The notes under the pieces were generated by a model. It was given only the letters and a program-made list of their open reading frames with translations, searched no databases and was not told where the DNA came from. A stretch of DNA of 64,000 nt. It comes from Lepidurus packardi (Eukaryota; Arthropoda; Branchiopoda; Notostraca; Triopsidae). The stretch spans positions 3,100,001 to 3,164,000 of the forward strand of contig JAKZAN010000007.1 of NCBI GenBank assembly GCA_023053545.1, in the 5' to 3' direction. Made by a program: the position numbers and the translations under genes. Shown in pieces: positions 1-15,504 of the stretch; within the stretch, counting starts at the first letter, position 1, and the number at the start of each line of letters is the position of its first letter.

Positions 1-1834
1 CGACCGTCAGTTTAACTACTAATTCCCTAACCACGCCCACCTTATCTGTCCCGCCGTGCGCTGTTATCAGTTCTGTGGCTTCAAATCCAAATCCGGCGTA
101 CGCCTCTTCTACTTTACAAGTAACCCTGCCGTCTCAATCTCAGGTGAACCATGCCACGCCTATTAATACCCCGATCCCTCCCCCTACAACCCCACAACCA
201 CCCCCGGCACCCTCGCCTGCCCTTAGCATTGAAAACTCCCCTACAAAGGGCAAAGAAAACATACAAATGGATACCACGCCCCCTCCTACATTCCTAGAAG
301 CTGCGCAACCGCCCAGTCAAGGTAAAATAGTCAATAAATAGGGATAGCGTTCTAAACGTCTATGTCTCAAGAAAAATGAATTTGGAAAGTGATTTTTAAA
401 AGTGATCCTTAACCAAAATTTTTACGTCTTCAGATACAGTAATGAAGGAAAATTCGCCCATGGAACATTCAGGTCAGACTACTAGCTCATTGCACACCCA
501 CAACTCGCTTGAGAGTAGCAGTAAAGATCCTGCCCCACCCAGAGCCATCGTGCGGCCCCGGCCTCAGATATTGACTCACGTCTTGGGCGACTTCGTAATC
601 CAGGAATCTTCGGAGCCGTTCCCAGTCAGCAGGGGCCTCAGCGAATCCTTCCAAACCAACACCACCCGACCAGAGATGATTGCACCTGAAGAGCCACCTA
701 GTGAGTACTACCCCCCAAAAAAACTTTTTTTGTTTTGGGTCCTTTGCTTTCCTACCCAAAGAGGGAAATCATCCACATTACAGAACTTGTAGAAAAAAAA
801 CTGGCCCTGGATTCTGCCCCACTCGTTGCGCCCCGCGGAGGAGGTTCCTTGTCCACCTGCGAAGCCTGCGGTAAAAGGGACTCCAGTAGCAAATTCAAGC
901 GTCATAAACGTTTTTGCAGCTCGGCTTGCGCCAAAAAGTAAAAACCAAAAAATATTTCTTATGATGTTATTATTATTAATTAAATAATATTATTACAATT
1001 GCGAGTGTTTGTCGAACAAGATATAACAAAATACCTTACTTTGTTTACTAATTTACTAATTAAAATATTCATTCGTAGGAAAATTGTTGAAGAAAGCAAC
1101 TCTAACGTTTCCAAGGTTCCCTTGACAGAAACCAAGCTTGATTTATCGGATTGGGGTGGCAAACCAGCCGAAAAGCCTGGCGATGCTAACACGTTTAAGG
1201 TAAAAACAAAAAAAATCTAAAATGTAGTAAATAAAATAATAGAGATAATAGTGAATTAAAGGGAAAAGATTGAAAAACACATACAAATAAATTAGAGGGA
1301 AAAAGAGGGAAACACATATAATAATAAATTAGAGGGAAAAAATGTAGAGACATGTAGAGAGAAGATACATTTTAAATTTGTTTTACAAATTTTCTTAAAT
1401 TTCAGGCTCTCCCACCGGCGCCGTTAGTTTCCCCGAACGCTAACCCCACGAAATCCTTGGCGGAATTCACCATGCTGCCACCTACGGAGAGCGAAGTGTC
1501 GCTGGACGCAGAACTAATGGCACTCGCTGCGCAGCAACAGTTGCGAAGTCCTTCGGCCACGCCTTTGCCTCCTGTCGGCGGGGTCAGTCAACCCGTGAAG
1601 GAAAAGCCGAATTTCGCCAAATGGACCGTGAACGAAGTAGTAGATTTCGTACGGAATTTACCTGGTTGCTCCGATTATGCCGAAGACTTCGCACTCCAAG
1701 AGATTGACGGCCAGGCGCTCATGCTTCTAAAAGCGGATCATTTAATGGGCGCCATGTCCATGAAGCTAGGCCCTGCATTAAAAATCTGCGCAAGGATCGA
1801 CGCAATGCGCAATGAAGCCAACAAACCTTCTTGA
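1..1834 (+). CDS. ph: Polyhomeotic-like Polycomb (PRC1) protein, C-terminal part, 5' truncated by window edge
   Basis: Five exons are supported by phase: 1-321 (frame starts at base 3, open to the window edge), 434-700, 784-937, 1079-1199 and 1406-1834. What is seen: a Ser/Pro/Thr-rich linker; the HD1 homology helix with the motif PQILTHVLGDFVIQE followed by EPFPV in exon 2; an FCS zinc finger in exon 3 (CEACGK ... RFCSSACAKK); and a C-terminal SAM domain in exon 5 beginning at KWTVNEVVDFVRNLPGC and ending a few residues before the stop. In the family, PHC proteins are PRC1 subunits in the nucleus; the FCS finger binds nucleic acid and the SAM domain polymerises to compact Polycomb chromatin. 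The domain order HD1-FCS-SAM is diagnostic. The start of exon 3 is the least certain junction, because an alternative acceptor near 762 does not keep the frame. The N-terminal half lies outside the window. Confidence 0.93.
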
Positions 1835-2100
1835 AAGGAACAGACAATTTATTAAAAATTAGCAAGATATCTGAAAACTTGGTTTTTTGTCCAGTTTTGT
1901 GTTCGTTTGTTTCAAACTTGCAATGTGTTTCTTAAAAAGAGTTCATATTTACCTAGAGGACCACGAGAAGAAAAAAAATAATCCAAAAGTCATACCTGTA
2001 ATTGTTGTTTCATACATTGAAAGTGTTGTGTGTAATGTGTGTTTGTATACGAGAATAATCCGAAAGTGAGTTCGTGTTGTTGCGCCCTTTTTCCTAGGAA

Positions 2101-2106
2101 AATAAA
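2101..2106 (+). terminator. Polyadenylation signal of the polyhomeotic gene
   Basis: An AATAAA hexamer lies about 270 bp after the polyhomeotic stop codon and is followed within 40 bp by GT/T-rich sequence. This is inferred as the 3' end of the transcript; there is no transcript evidence. Confidence 0.5.
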
Positions 2107-2124
2107 TGCAGTTGGATAGCAAAT

Positions 2125-3452
2125 TTCGTGTTCTTTAGAATAAAATAATTACCTTTCAAACCCGTCAACCACAGACTGAAACGTCAAAGGAAAGGAAACG
2201 GTAAACGTCAAAAAGAACCCATAGAAATACGCAGAAATACGGATCAACAAAGTAATGAAAAGAGAAGACACAGGATACAAACGTTACAAGATGGGAGTAT
2301 TCCAGTTTCCATTGGCTTGTGTAAAGTTCCTATATCGTCTATATAAGCGTCTAAGAAAGGTATGAACAATTCCCTGAGGCTTTATATAGCCATATATTTC
2401 TTTCACGTGTGAAAACGGACTCTGAAGCAAAGCCACCAAATGTTGGCTGAGATACCTAAAATGAGACGTTGGCGAAATAAGATTCCTTAGAATCAGTTAT
2501 AAACTACTTATGATTTCGTCAAGCTTGGGTGTGTCGTGTTTTTTTTTCTTGTTCTAAGGTAAAAATTTTTGTATAAGTAATTAAAGTAGTAAACGGTTTT
2601 CGAATTTTGAAAAGTTCTTCAAAATTCTTTTTACCTCAGCCTCATTTTTACTCCGATAAAACCACATAGAACTAATCAATTCCCAACGAATCATTTATCT
2701 CAACAATACAACCCAAGTGCTTTACGAACATTCCTATATACTTGACTGATTGAAGCTTCTAAGGTTTTAACGTAGATTTGGTTAACCTATGCATCGAAGT
2801 TGGCGTCTAATCTTGTTTCCAGGGCTGGGCGGTGGGGGCAAGTTGGTCTAACTGACTTGGGATCTCATGTTTCTTCGTGATTTCACAAAGGTTTACTAAT
2901 TCACACACGAATCCAATACTTCTTATCGAATCCCAAAATGATATAGCAAAGTATTGTTTTGACTTTCTAAAAAATGTGTACAAGCATTTACAACAAGAAG
3001 AGTTGTATTGTACTCTACTCTAGTAGAACTATCAAAAAGTGATGTGTGACCACTTCTTTGTAAGAACGTTTAAATGGACAGGGGTATAGCGTACCAAACA
3101 CAGCGCGGCTAGAAGATTGAACAAGGCATTTGAGCAGCAATAGCTTGCCATATATATACCCCGCAATCAAGCGATCCAGCTCGTACTAGAACCTATTCTT
3201 CTCTTCACCACGAAGTAAAGTACAAGCAATGTATCAGGTTCCTGACCTGCGTGTAGCCTCCAAGTATAGTCCTATTTGACCCAGCAAACCTTAATAGGTT
3301 CCAACTCCTTCGTGGGTCTTTCAGTCTTAAACTCCCGTTGCTCACGGAATTTCTGCGTGCGACTCATTATTCTCGCATGGAATCGCTACTTTATCCAAAC
3401 AAATTAAAAAGAACGGATTTATAACCCGTGGTGACGATTCCGATCAACAAAT
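2125..3452. other. Intergenic stretch upstream of the orphan GPCR
   Basis: No open frame with family similarity is visible on either strand. A TATATATA box at 3151-3158 sits about 300 bp upstream of the GPCR start codon and could be its core promoter, but no clear initiator lies 30 bp downstream, so this is weak. Confidence 0.35.
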
Positions 3453-4601
3453 ATGAATTTGCCTGAGTTACTCAATATTTCGCTGCAGCATCGCCTCCCT
3501 GTTACATGTTTCTACCCTCAGATCATAACTCTCCGAATCGCCAACCTCTCCTTGGGCTATTTGGCTAACTTCGTTGTGATCTTCGTGATTTTTGCAAGCC
3601 CGGCGCTCTGGAACCCACGGAATATTTTTTGGCTTGCTGTCTGCTGCGCGGACGTCGTTATCGCTTTGTATCACAGCCTAGAACTCGTATCTTTCTATTT
3701 ACAATCCACTGTGTTGTGCCAAATCGGAACCATGTTCCTCTCCGTCCCGTTCGCGTCTTTACTTAGCATTCTAACCCTTGCGGCTATAGACCGCCATTTG
3801 GCCATCCAGAACCCGTTCTGGCATCGAAGCCACGTCACCAATACGCGCGTCATTTTGGGCATCCTCATCACATGGTTCTTCGTTGTCGCTACCATTACGG
3901 GGCCATATTGGTCAGGTTTGCTTCCAGTCGGTTGCGTTGTTTGTCTGTTCCATCATCAAGTCATTTGGATGGTCATAGGCGTTTTATCAGTCGTTTGCAT
4001 CAGTTTACATCTCACAGTGTATTGCAGTGTTCGACGGCGCTGGCGACAAGCCAGTCGACTCTTTCACACCGATCTCAACTCTAGTTACCCGCGCACCTGT
4101 TCTTTTGAAAATGCAGATAGTACTCGCCGTCTCTTCCCCCATCGTTTTCACAGCTTCCGTTCAGTTTCTACTACTTTGACTCAGCCGCCCCACACTCCTC
4201 CGGGTATCATCGACACGGCAGTACCTTATATATTCCCTAACTATAATTATGAATTCCCTGTGAACAATGCGATCACCACTTCTCAACCTAACGGATGTAT
4301 TCCAATCTTGTTTCCCTCCGTGTCGCAATTGGAAATGCGAGCAGCTGTCAATATTACGTTAGGCATGATCCCCTTCTGGATATTTACCTTACCCATTGTA
4401 GGGAACTTTGTAGGATTTTTCTTTTGCGATCAAGTCAACCTGTTTCGGTGTTCATCACTTTGCGTCGTTACAGGCTATGGCAAAGATTTTTATCTCCTTC
4501 ATTGTCTGTATAACCCATGTGTTTACGTCCTCCGATCCTCAGAGTTCCATTTAGCTTGCCGAAGACTTTCCCCCAGAGGTCTATTCTCACAAAGGCGGTA
4601 A
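3453..4601 (+). CDS. Orphan rhodopsin-family (class A) G protein-coupled receptor, intronless
   Basis: A single uninterrupted frame encodes 382 aa with seven hydrophobic segments. Class A landmarks are visible: Asn39 in TM1 (LGYLANF), Asp67 in TM2 (LAVCCADV), Cys89 at the start of TM3, DRH at 113-115 in place of DRY, Trp141 in TM4, a WIFTLP motif in TM6 replacing CWxP, and NPCVY in TM7. The third intracellular loop is long (about 100 aa) and Ser/Thr/Pro-rich; the C-tail is short. It should be a plasma-membrane receptor coupling to G proteins, but I do not recognise its ligand class and no close family can be named. An AATAAA overlaps the end of the gene, starting two bases after the first base of the stop codon. 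Intact frame and conserved motifs argue for a functional gene; intronless structure could mean retroposition or simply be typical of such receptors. Confidence 0.85.
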   Translation: MNLPELLNISLQHRLPVTCFYPQIITLRIANLSLGYLANFVVIFVIFASPALWNPRNIFWLAVCCADVVIALYHSLELVSFYLQSTVLCQIGTMFLSVPFASLLSILTLAAIDRHLAIQNPFWHRSHVTNTRVILGILITWFFVVATITGPYWSGLLPVGCVVCLFHHQVIWMVIGVLSVVCISLHLTVYCSVRRRWRQASRLFHTDLNSSYPRTCSFENADSTRRLFPHRFHSFRSVSTTLTQPPHTPPGIIDTAVPYIFPNYNYEFPVNNAITTSQPNGCIPILFPSVSQLEMRAAVNITLGMIPFWIFTLPIVGNFVGFFFCDQVNLFRCSSLCVVTGYGKDFYLLHCLYNPCVYVLRSSEFHLACRRLSPRGLFSQRR

Positions 4602-4602
4602 A

Positions 4603-4608
4603 AATAAA
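4603..4608 (+). terminator. Polyadenylation hexamer immediately after the GPCR stop codon
   Basis: AATAAA begins within the stop triplet region (stop 4599-4601). If used, the 3' UTR would be only about 20 bp. Position and hexamer are seen; use is inferred. Confidence 0.35.
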
Positions 4609-4609
4609 T

Positions 4610-8876
<4,267 letters not shown>

Positions 8877-9500
8877 GGAAAAGGAGATTAGTAAAAAAGA
8901 AAAAGACTTGTGGAACAAAAGAAAATGTGGTAGAAAGAAAAAAAAACGTTATAACTCTTTGGAAATCTCTCGATGTCGCTGTCCCCTTTTAACTAGACAG
9001 GAAATCATTTGCACGGTCTACGCATCCCAGTTGAAAAGCTTATTATTATTTTATTTTTTTCTCGTCGACAGTAACCCTCGTTTTCCCCCGTTACGATTAA
9101 AAATGTGGTCAGTGATGATATCCTGTTTGTGCATGAACTTATTCTTCCTCTCTTTCTATTATTTTTTTCCGTTCGTGTTGTCTTGTTAAGTTAATAGGCA
9201 ATTGGCGAACGCAAGAAATCGTGTTGAAGCACATTCCGTGAAGCAGAAAAGCTAAGAAACTAAACGTAGTTTTCCGTTGTCTCTTGCAAATTTTTCCTGG
9301 TGGTGTAATACAGCAAGCCCTGGTCGTTAACATTGTTCCCCAAGTTTACACTTTAACTTATTTTGGTCACCTTTTAATTTGCTAGCTCATTCAGAAGCTT
9401 ATATTCTGCCAATTTTTACAATCCTTCAGAAGATCCATAGGAAGATATGAAAACCATACGATAACAATAAAGGAAGGGAAATAATGTATCTTTAGCCTGA
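8877..9500 (+). other. 3' UTR and downstream flank of AP-2 mu
   Basis: The sequence after the stop is A/T-rich with T-runs. AATAAA occurs at 9466-9471 and is a plausible distal poly(A) signal, giving a 3' UTR of roughly 600 bp. Short frames here are not convincing genes. Confidence 0.4.
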
Positions 9501-9510
9501 TAATGCATAA

Positions 9511-9825
9511 AAGTCGTAGACACAAGGACTACTCGACAAAAGGGCTAGGGTGTAGCGTGTACCAGACAAAAGGACTACGGTTAGGTTAGGTTGTCAAGAG
9601 ACGCAAAGTCTGTTGATTATAGAACCGTAGTTCCATAAATAAGAGTTCCATAACCATACTTCCATACTCAAGAGAATTTTTGTCTCTTGACAGCTTAACC
9701 TAACCTAAGCAGAGACTTTTTGAACTCGAAATGGCATTGGTCCCTGGAAAGGCTATGGAACCGTAGTCCTTTTGTCCAGTACATGATAGTCTATTTGTCG
9801 TGTAGTCCGTGTGTCGCGTCGCCGC
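9511..9825. mobile_element. Foldback element, family C copy 1
   Basis: The left end (CACAAGGACTACTCGACAAA) and the right end (TTTGTCGTGTAGTCCGTGTG) are inverted copies of each other. The interior contains pieces shared with two other copies in the window (21355-21708 and 34300-34530), including a CATTGGTCCCTGG-like core. No transposase frame is present. It is a non-autonomous foldback/MITE-like element of unknown superfamily. Confidence 0.65.
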
Positions 9826-10003
9826 ACAAAGTTGTACAATTTCTTATATGAGCATTCAATTTTTTAGTAGGGAATGGTTTATCGGTCACGAGGTGGTAGT
9901 ACTAGCTAGACTTATTTTCAAAATTTTTGTCATAAAGCATTCTGAGAAAAACTTTTTCAAGTGTTTTACTTCATTCTTATCCATACACGATAAATTCTGA
10001 CTA

Positions 10004-10443
10004 CAGTGAAAACCGCTTAACACAAAAATTTGTAACACAAAATGGTATTCCGGTCTGGACAAAACGCTATGTAATTACGTACACTTGTTCCCTTTAAACA
10101 CGAAAAAAACGCACGAAAAAATTTTGCGCCCAGGAAGAACGACAAGATAGTTTTGCTGCGACAAAATACTTTCTGTCCTCTTACCAACCGTCTCCCAGCC
10201 TCTGCCAATGGAAACCGTTGAGGAGGCTTAGCAACATTCCTGACTTAAGTTCAAATTTTTTTCTTTCCCGCCCAACAGTCTGTGGGCAGTCAAAACATTT
10301 AATTTTTATTTACAGTCTGTTAAAATGCTTTAAAACGTATTATTTGTGCTTTAAAATGTATAAATTGTCAATGTATGAAACTTGAATATTAACTCTGTAA
10401 TCACGACAATTTTGTTTATTAACGTGTTAAGCGGTTTTCACTG
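10004..10443. mobile_element. Tigger/pogo-type MITE, 440 bp
   Basis: The ends are perfect 20-bp inverted repeats, CAGTGAAAACCGCTTAACAC at 10004-10023 and its complement at 10424-10443. A TA dinucleotide flanks both sides (10002-10003 and 10444-10445). The CAGTG start, TA duplication and GCTTAAC subterminal sequence fit Tc1/mariner-pogo (Tigger) elements. No transposase frame remains, so it was mobilised in trans. Confidence 0.8.
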
Positions 10444-10445
10444 TA

Positions 10446-12554
10446 ATTCAGTTTTGCAAAGCTTCCCAAGTTCAAGCAAAAGGAATCTAGTTCCTATAGC
10501 ACCGAAAAGATGCCGCTGTCTGATCGTAGCTGCTTTGAAATATTTTGGCCACACCTCCGCGATAATGTTCCTTCCGTGAGCAGTACATGCCTTAATAGGA
10601 GGTCAATAAACAATGACGTTTGGACGGTGAAGTTAGGCCAGTTTTGCAGTCGTACTATGTTAGTGTAATTGGACCAGGAGTAGTGAAAATTAAGCTCCTT
10701 TTCCCTTATGTGATAGTCCCCAAAACTCACCGTCATCTCTCCTCAACTATAAAACTCCCTCAACGAAGGTAAAGTCAAGCGTTTGATGTGCGTTTAAAGT
10801 TGGATATGCGTGTCCTTTTCCGTATTTTGGCAAGGAAAACGGTCGAGTTCTTATTATTGTATTCAAGAGTAGCTGGCGTGGGCGTGTCTGTGTATATATG
10901 TGTGTTTGAGAGAAACCCAGAAATAGCTTTAGGGTGACCATGTTCTTCCTTTTTGTGTGGTTCTCTCGTCTTACGATCAAGCCGTTTGCCTTTCTTTCCC
11001 TCTTAAGTTGAGGCTAAATGCGAGTAGGAGCTGTATTTTTCCGCTCTCGCCACGCATATCAAGTGAAAAAACATTAGTCTAATTGGCCCATGAAGCTAGA
11101 ATATAAGATACAAACCCTAAAACTCCGTCTAGAAACATGCTAGCAGCAATACCGGATTTTTAGTAGGTAGTTAGGTTAGGTTTTAATAGGTAGTATCTTT
11201 CAACACATTTCCTTACCAAACTATTCTCGATCGATTCCTTTCCAATTGCCTGGCAGCAAGGTTAACAGAAAAATAAAAGCAAAAGTTATTCAAGGCAAAC
11301 ATAATAACAGCGTCTTTACCCTCCAGAATCTCTAAACGAAAGACAAAATAGATGAAGATAAAAAAGAAGACAAGGATAAGACAGTAAAGTAATTAATTTA
11401 GACGCTGACTGATGGGGAAACCCGAGAAAAAGCACGCATGCCGCCTTACTGTATTTAGAATCTCTAAATCTGGTCATGAGAGCTAACTTGGTGTAGGAAA
11501 TGCCCGACTAAAAGCAATAAAAAAAAGTTTTTATGGCCCGTGAAGCTAAAATTGGGAATTAGTTAGGAGAAATAAGCCCTTTTTATTTGGGTTAGGCTCA
11601 AGAAATCAATATTGTTTTACGTCTTAGTGTATAAAAAAGTAATTTGTGTTCCTTTTTTTTGCGGGGCGCAGTTAGTTAGTTACCTCTTGTAATGTGGGGG
11701 GATTCTTGATTGTAAAACGTTAAGTTCGAAACGCGTACGTGTTCCTGTGCAATATAGCGCTCATTTTCTGGTTGTCATGACAGCCCTCAAAAAGGAAATG
11801 ATGGACGAGGGGAAATACAAGTTGGGGGGGGTGGGAGAGCAGAAGCTGCGGTTTTTATTTTGACGAATGGATGAGGCCCAGAGCTCTGGAAAAAAAAGAA
11901 TCTTTTTTTATGACTTTCTGTTGAGGTTTGTTTTTGCTGAAGGCGATTTCTTACCTTTGGAAAAGATTGGAAAAAGGTCAGAACAGTCTTTAGGGCTTTT
12001 CTTGAACATTTAGCTTAGTTTACCGTTTGTTATACAAGTAATTTTTTAAACTAAAAATCAGCGATTTATTGTAGCGTATATATTCTACTATGTACAGTAC
12101 AATGCAAAGCCTGCTTTCTGCCAATTTATTTTTATTTGTACTGGAATTTATTACGCCATGCACATTATTCCACTTGTGAATGGAAAGATGTTTTAACAGT
12201 GTCTGTATAATTAGATTTTTTTGGCATGATAACGATTATACTAAATATTTAAAATATTACCAAATAATTACTCGTATGTGTAATTATACTTATATTTTAG
12301 TATATAGTAAAATTTAATTATAAAAAAATAAAATGCCATGCAATTCTTAACCTGGTCATTAACTGCATAATTATTGACAATAATTAGCTGTATTAATCTA
12401 CTCTATATCTAAGATAATAAGCAAGTTGTATTTTTAGATATAAAGAGTGGATTGTAGGTAAACTTGTACAGGGAAGCTATCCGTGTTTTATATAAGGCTC
12501 GATTAGCTTGAAAGAATCCGGTATTTTGTTTCAAGTCTGTGGGAAGGACTTATA
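10446..12554. other. Gene-poor AT-rich intergenic stretch
   Basis: No coding region with recognisable domains is visible. Short TTAGGTTAGGTT tracts (for example near 11166) occur, but only two units long. Around 12200-12450 the sequence is strongly A/T-rich. Confidence 0.35.
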
Positions 12555-13145
12555 ACAAGGGTACAGCTTAGCTCGGTAAAGGCCGTTAGCGTGGGGAATT
12601 TCGCAACACCTTTTTGATTAAACCAATTCATTTCATAGGAAAATACATTACACGGACAGAGAACATACCCAAACTAATAACTAGTGCACAACTCATTCCC
12701 AAGTTGTTTCCTTGCATGGAAAATTAGTGGTACGTTAATTCAGTTTTTTAGCTACGTGATAAACATGGACTTGAAAAAAGAATCCCATTGTTTGTGCATT
12801 TGGTACTGGAAAAAGACAATATGTGTTTTACACGTATTCAATATGTGTTTTACACATATTCAATATGTGTTTTAGACATAACTTGTTTTCCGATCTGACA
12901 ACAGACGAGGAGTTTTTGAGAAATCTTTTTGCGAAATGAAAGTTAAACGACTTGGTTTGGGAATTGTGCTGCTGCAGGAAACTATGGCTACAAATTGTTC
13001 TTTAAATGAACAAGCGAAGGTAGAGAATTTGCCGGTAATTAGCTATTTATTTCCTGCTTTACTTTCTTTACTTCGCAAAACAGTAAGATATTTCAACGCC
13101 ATCTGTAGTTGTTTCGCGACATTAAGATAAGGCAGAGGGAACCTT
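12555..13145. mobile_element. Degenerate TTAA-type MITE, family A copy
   Basis: The 5' part (GCTTAGCTCGGTAAAGGCCG then TTAGCGTGGGGAATTTCGCA) and the 3' part (AACGCCATCTGTAGTTGTTT) align by eye with the better copies at 21005, 23183 and 58818. Terminal repeats are decayed. Inside lies a three-unit 22-bp tandem repeat (12817-12880). No coding capacity. Confidence 0.6.
12817..12880. repeat. Three tandem copies of a 22-bp repeat
   Basis: CAATATGTGTTTTACAC plus a five-base spacer is repeated three times in register, with small changes in the last copy. It lies inside a degenerate family A MITE and is absent from the other copies. Confidence 0.8.
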
Positions 13146-13149
13146 CAGG

Positions 13150-13585
13150 CGTCGCATAAAGCCATGCTGCCTGTGATACCATACAAAAAGGAACGGAGAC
13201 GCTATCTTACCTAAAAAAGCGCAAGATATTTCTACACAACTTCTTGCCAGTAATGTAGCTAATAGTCACTTGTAGGATAAGACAGTTCTTTTTTTCATTT
13301 TGTCTTTCAGTACCTTGAAACATGCAAATTAATTTCTCACGTATGGAAAAAAAGGAAAAATTATGAATAGACATTACTTAGAAACTGTAAGTATTATAAC
13401 TATAACAAATTATAAACATTTATTTTATTTTTTAAGAAAAATATATTATCGCTTGAGTGCATGGTTATGAAGTCTTGCTTGCCGTTTCCTGCGCAGAAGC
13501 CATGCGCGTTCATATACACTCATGCAAAGCACTGCACGCCACCTGTCGGTAGCGTGGGTGTGAGCGTAAGCTATACGGGAACACT
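13150..13585. mobile_element. TTAA-type MITE, family B copy (degenerate 5' end)
   Basis: The 3' half contains GCGCAGAAGCCATGCGCGTT, ACTGCACGCCACCTGTCGGT and the terminal GTAAGCTATACGGGAAC, shared with copies ending at 15355, 30083 and 41512. The 5' half carries the CAACTTCTTGCCAGTAATG block seen in the same family. No coding capacity. Confidence 0.6.
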
Positions 13586-13589
13586 TTAG

Positions 13590-14944
13590 GTGGTTTTAAT
13601 AGGTGAACTGCATCTACTGATCAATGTTTTATCATTTTAAAACGTAATTAATATTTGGTCTTATCTTACGTAAATGAAACTTTCACCAAATTGTATAATA
13701 GTGTTTCATTTTATGTTTCAATTTTTAAAGCTTTGTCTGCGTTTGGCACTCTCTAGTTTCCGAAGTTAATTGTCCTTTTCATTAAAACATTTATTGCCTG
13801 ATCATTTGTCAATTAAAACTAGTGGGGAAAGGGGAAGTTACAGTGCGTTATCTTAAATTCTAACATCTTGAGGTATAGAACGGACAGATATTTGCCATTC
13901 CGAGTGACAAGAAGTCGGGAAAACAAATAGGTTGGGCCAATAATTGAGACTCTTGATTATTGATCCAGTGAGTGTTGGTGACCTCCACTAAGAAAAGGAT
14001 AGCACTTCAGGTCGAATTGTGGGCAATTTAGCAGTCGGCAATACAATTACGCTCCCTCTCACTCAAGTTTTTTTCTTTTGTTTCGTTTTCGGTTCGTGAA
14101 GCATTCATTACTTTAGTTTATTTTTGTTTAAAGCAGAGGAAATCACAAACTATCGCTTCGCACACTATTGGAGTCTCTTGAGGTTCAGTTTGGTGCCAAA
14201 AAAATGAAGTATAGTTATTAATAAGGCTTGTGAGCTTGTAGCATCCCTAAAATGACGAAAGTTTGCCCGAAGATAAATAGTATTGACTAAGTATTGACTG
14301 TGGAAGAGTAAAGAGGTTTCTTGGCATGTTGCCCTTGGCCTTCTTGGCATAGGAAGTGAAACAAAACTCTGTTGATGTTCGTGAAAAAAGGATGAAATGG
14401 GTCTTTTTCTTTTGACTTTCTGCTGGGAACGGGGAAGTTTTTGGCTGGGCTTTAGAATTGCAAATAAGGGTATTGAACATGCATTAAAGTTGCCACTAAA
14501 GGTATTCAAATTTGGGGAAAGGGGTTTTGTCTCGCTGTTCCACCCAAGGCCTGCCAGTTCGGGGAAGGTATAGAATCCGATATAGCTTCGCATGCTAGAG
14601 TTGGATTTTTTTATTACATCTTTTAGTTTTTCTCACAGAGAATTGTAATAAATGACTACTAGCCTCGTGTTTTCCCAGGGGTAGGAACTAGTGGTACAGA
14701 TACTGTGATAAAAAGCGACAAATTCCGCGATGCCTTGTACACAAAGGTGAAAGGGAGGGAATCGAAATTTGAGAATAGTTAAGGGCATCAAGTTTCGTTG
14801 AATTTTTTATTTTATCGACCCTTAACTAATGAACTGGAACCTACCAAAAAGTCTGAAGTTCAAAATGGTTGAAAAAGTGTGAAGCAACCCAGATGGAAGG
14901 TCTGGTACGAACAAGTTTTCGAGGTAGTTTTAAATGCTTGTCAA
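13590..14944. other. Intergenic stretch without a supported gene
   Basis: The longest frame here (about 140 codons on the minus strand, 14165-14593) has low-complexity composition and no recognisable domain or splice context. I do not annotate it. Confidence 0.3.
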
Positions 14945-15355
14945 AGTTCCTCTATAGTTTAGCTTTCTGTGTCACGATAGAACGGGCAAAAGCAGAAACA
15001 ATCTTATGCAAGAAGTACGTGAGATTTTGACAAAATTTCTTGACAATAATCTAGATAGTAAGAAGGGAAAGCTTAGTTTAGTTTTGCCGTCATTTATTTC
15101 AAAAATGTAAATGAGTTATTCACTTTCGCGAGAAAAAAAAGCCAAAATTGCGAATTTAGAAACTCTTGTACTAGGCGTTACTTAAGTTCTTCGAGAAAAA
15201 TAGCATGCAAATTGAATAAGTGGTTCAAAAGTTATCCTGCTTGACGTTTTAAATGTTTTATGCGCAGAAGCAATGCGCGTTCATACACGCCCATGCAAAG
15301 CACTGCACGCCATCTAGCGGTGTTTATGTGTTACAAACTAAGCTATACAGGATCC
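14945..15355. mobile_element. TTAA-type MITE, family B copy
   Basis: It starts with AAGTTCCTCTATAGTTTAGC and ends with TAAGCTATACAGGATCC followed by TTAA (15356-15359). Internal blocks (TTGACAATAATCTAGAT; GCGCAGAAGCAATGCGCGTT; ACTGCACGCCATCTAGCGGT) match the other family B copies. Non-coding. Confidence 0.7.
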
Positions 15356-15399
15356 TTAATGCCCCAATTGTTACCAATATTGTACAGTGTAATATATAT

Positions 15400-15500
15400 A
15401 TACATAGAGAGAGAGGGGAGGAGGGGGAGAGAGAGAGGGTGGGAGGGAGGAGGAGAGGGGGGGGGGGGTTGAGAAAAAGAGGGGGGAGGGAGAGGAAGAT
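15400..15500 (+). repeat. Polypurine (GA/G-rich) tract
   Basis: About 100 bp of almost uninterrupted G and A on the plus strand, with a run of ten or more G near 15459. Such tracts can form triplex or G-quadruplex DNA and are assembly-prone. Confidence 0.85.
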
Positions 15501-15504
15501 TCTT

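Noticed and set aside
9575-9705. TTAGGTTAGGTT and its complement, resembling arthropod telomere repeat (TTAGG)n
   Set aside because: Only two units on each arm of the family C foldback element; too short for an interstitial telomere.
14165-14593. Minus-strand frame of 142 codons
   Set aside because: No family resemblance, no neighbouring exon-like frames, and a second overlapping frame of similar length in the same place.
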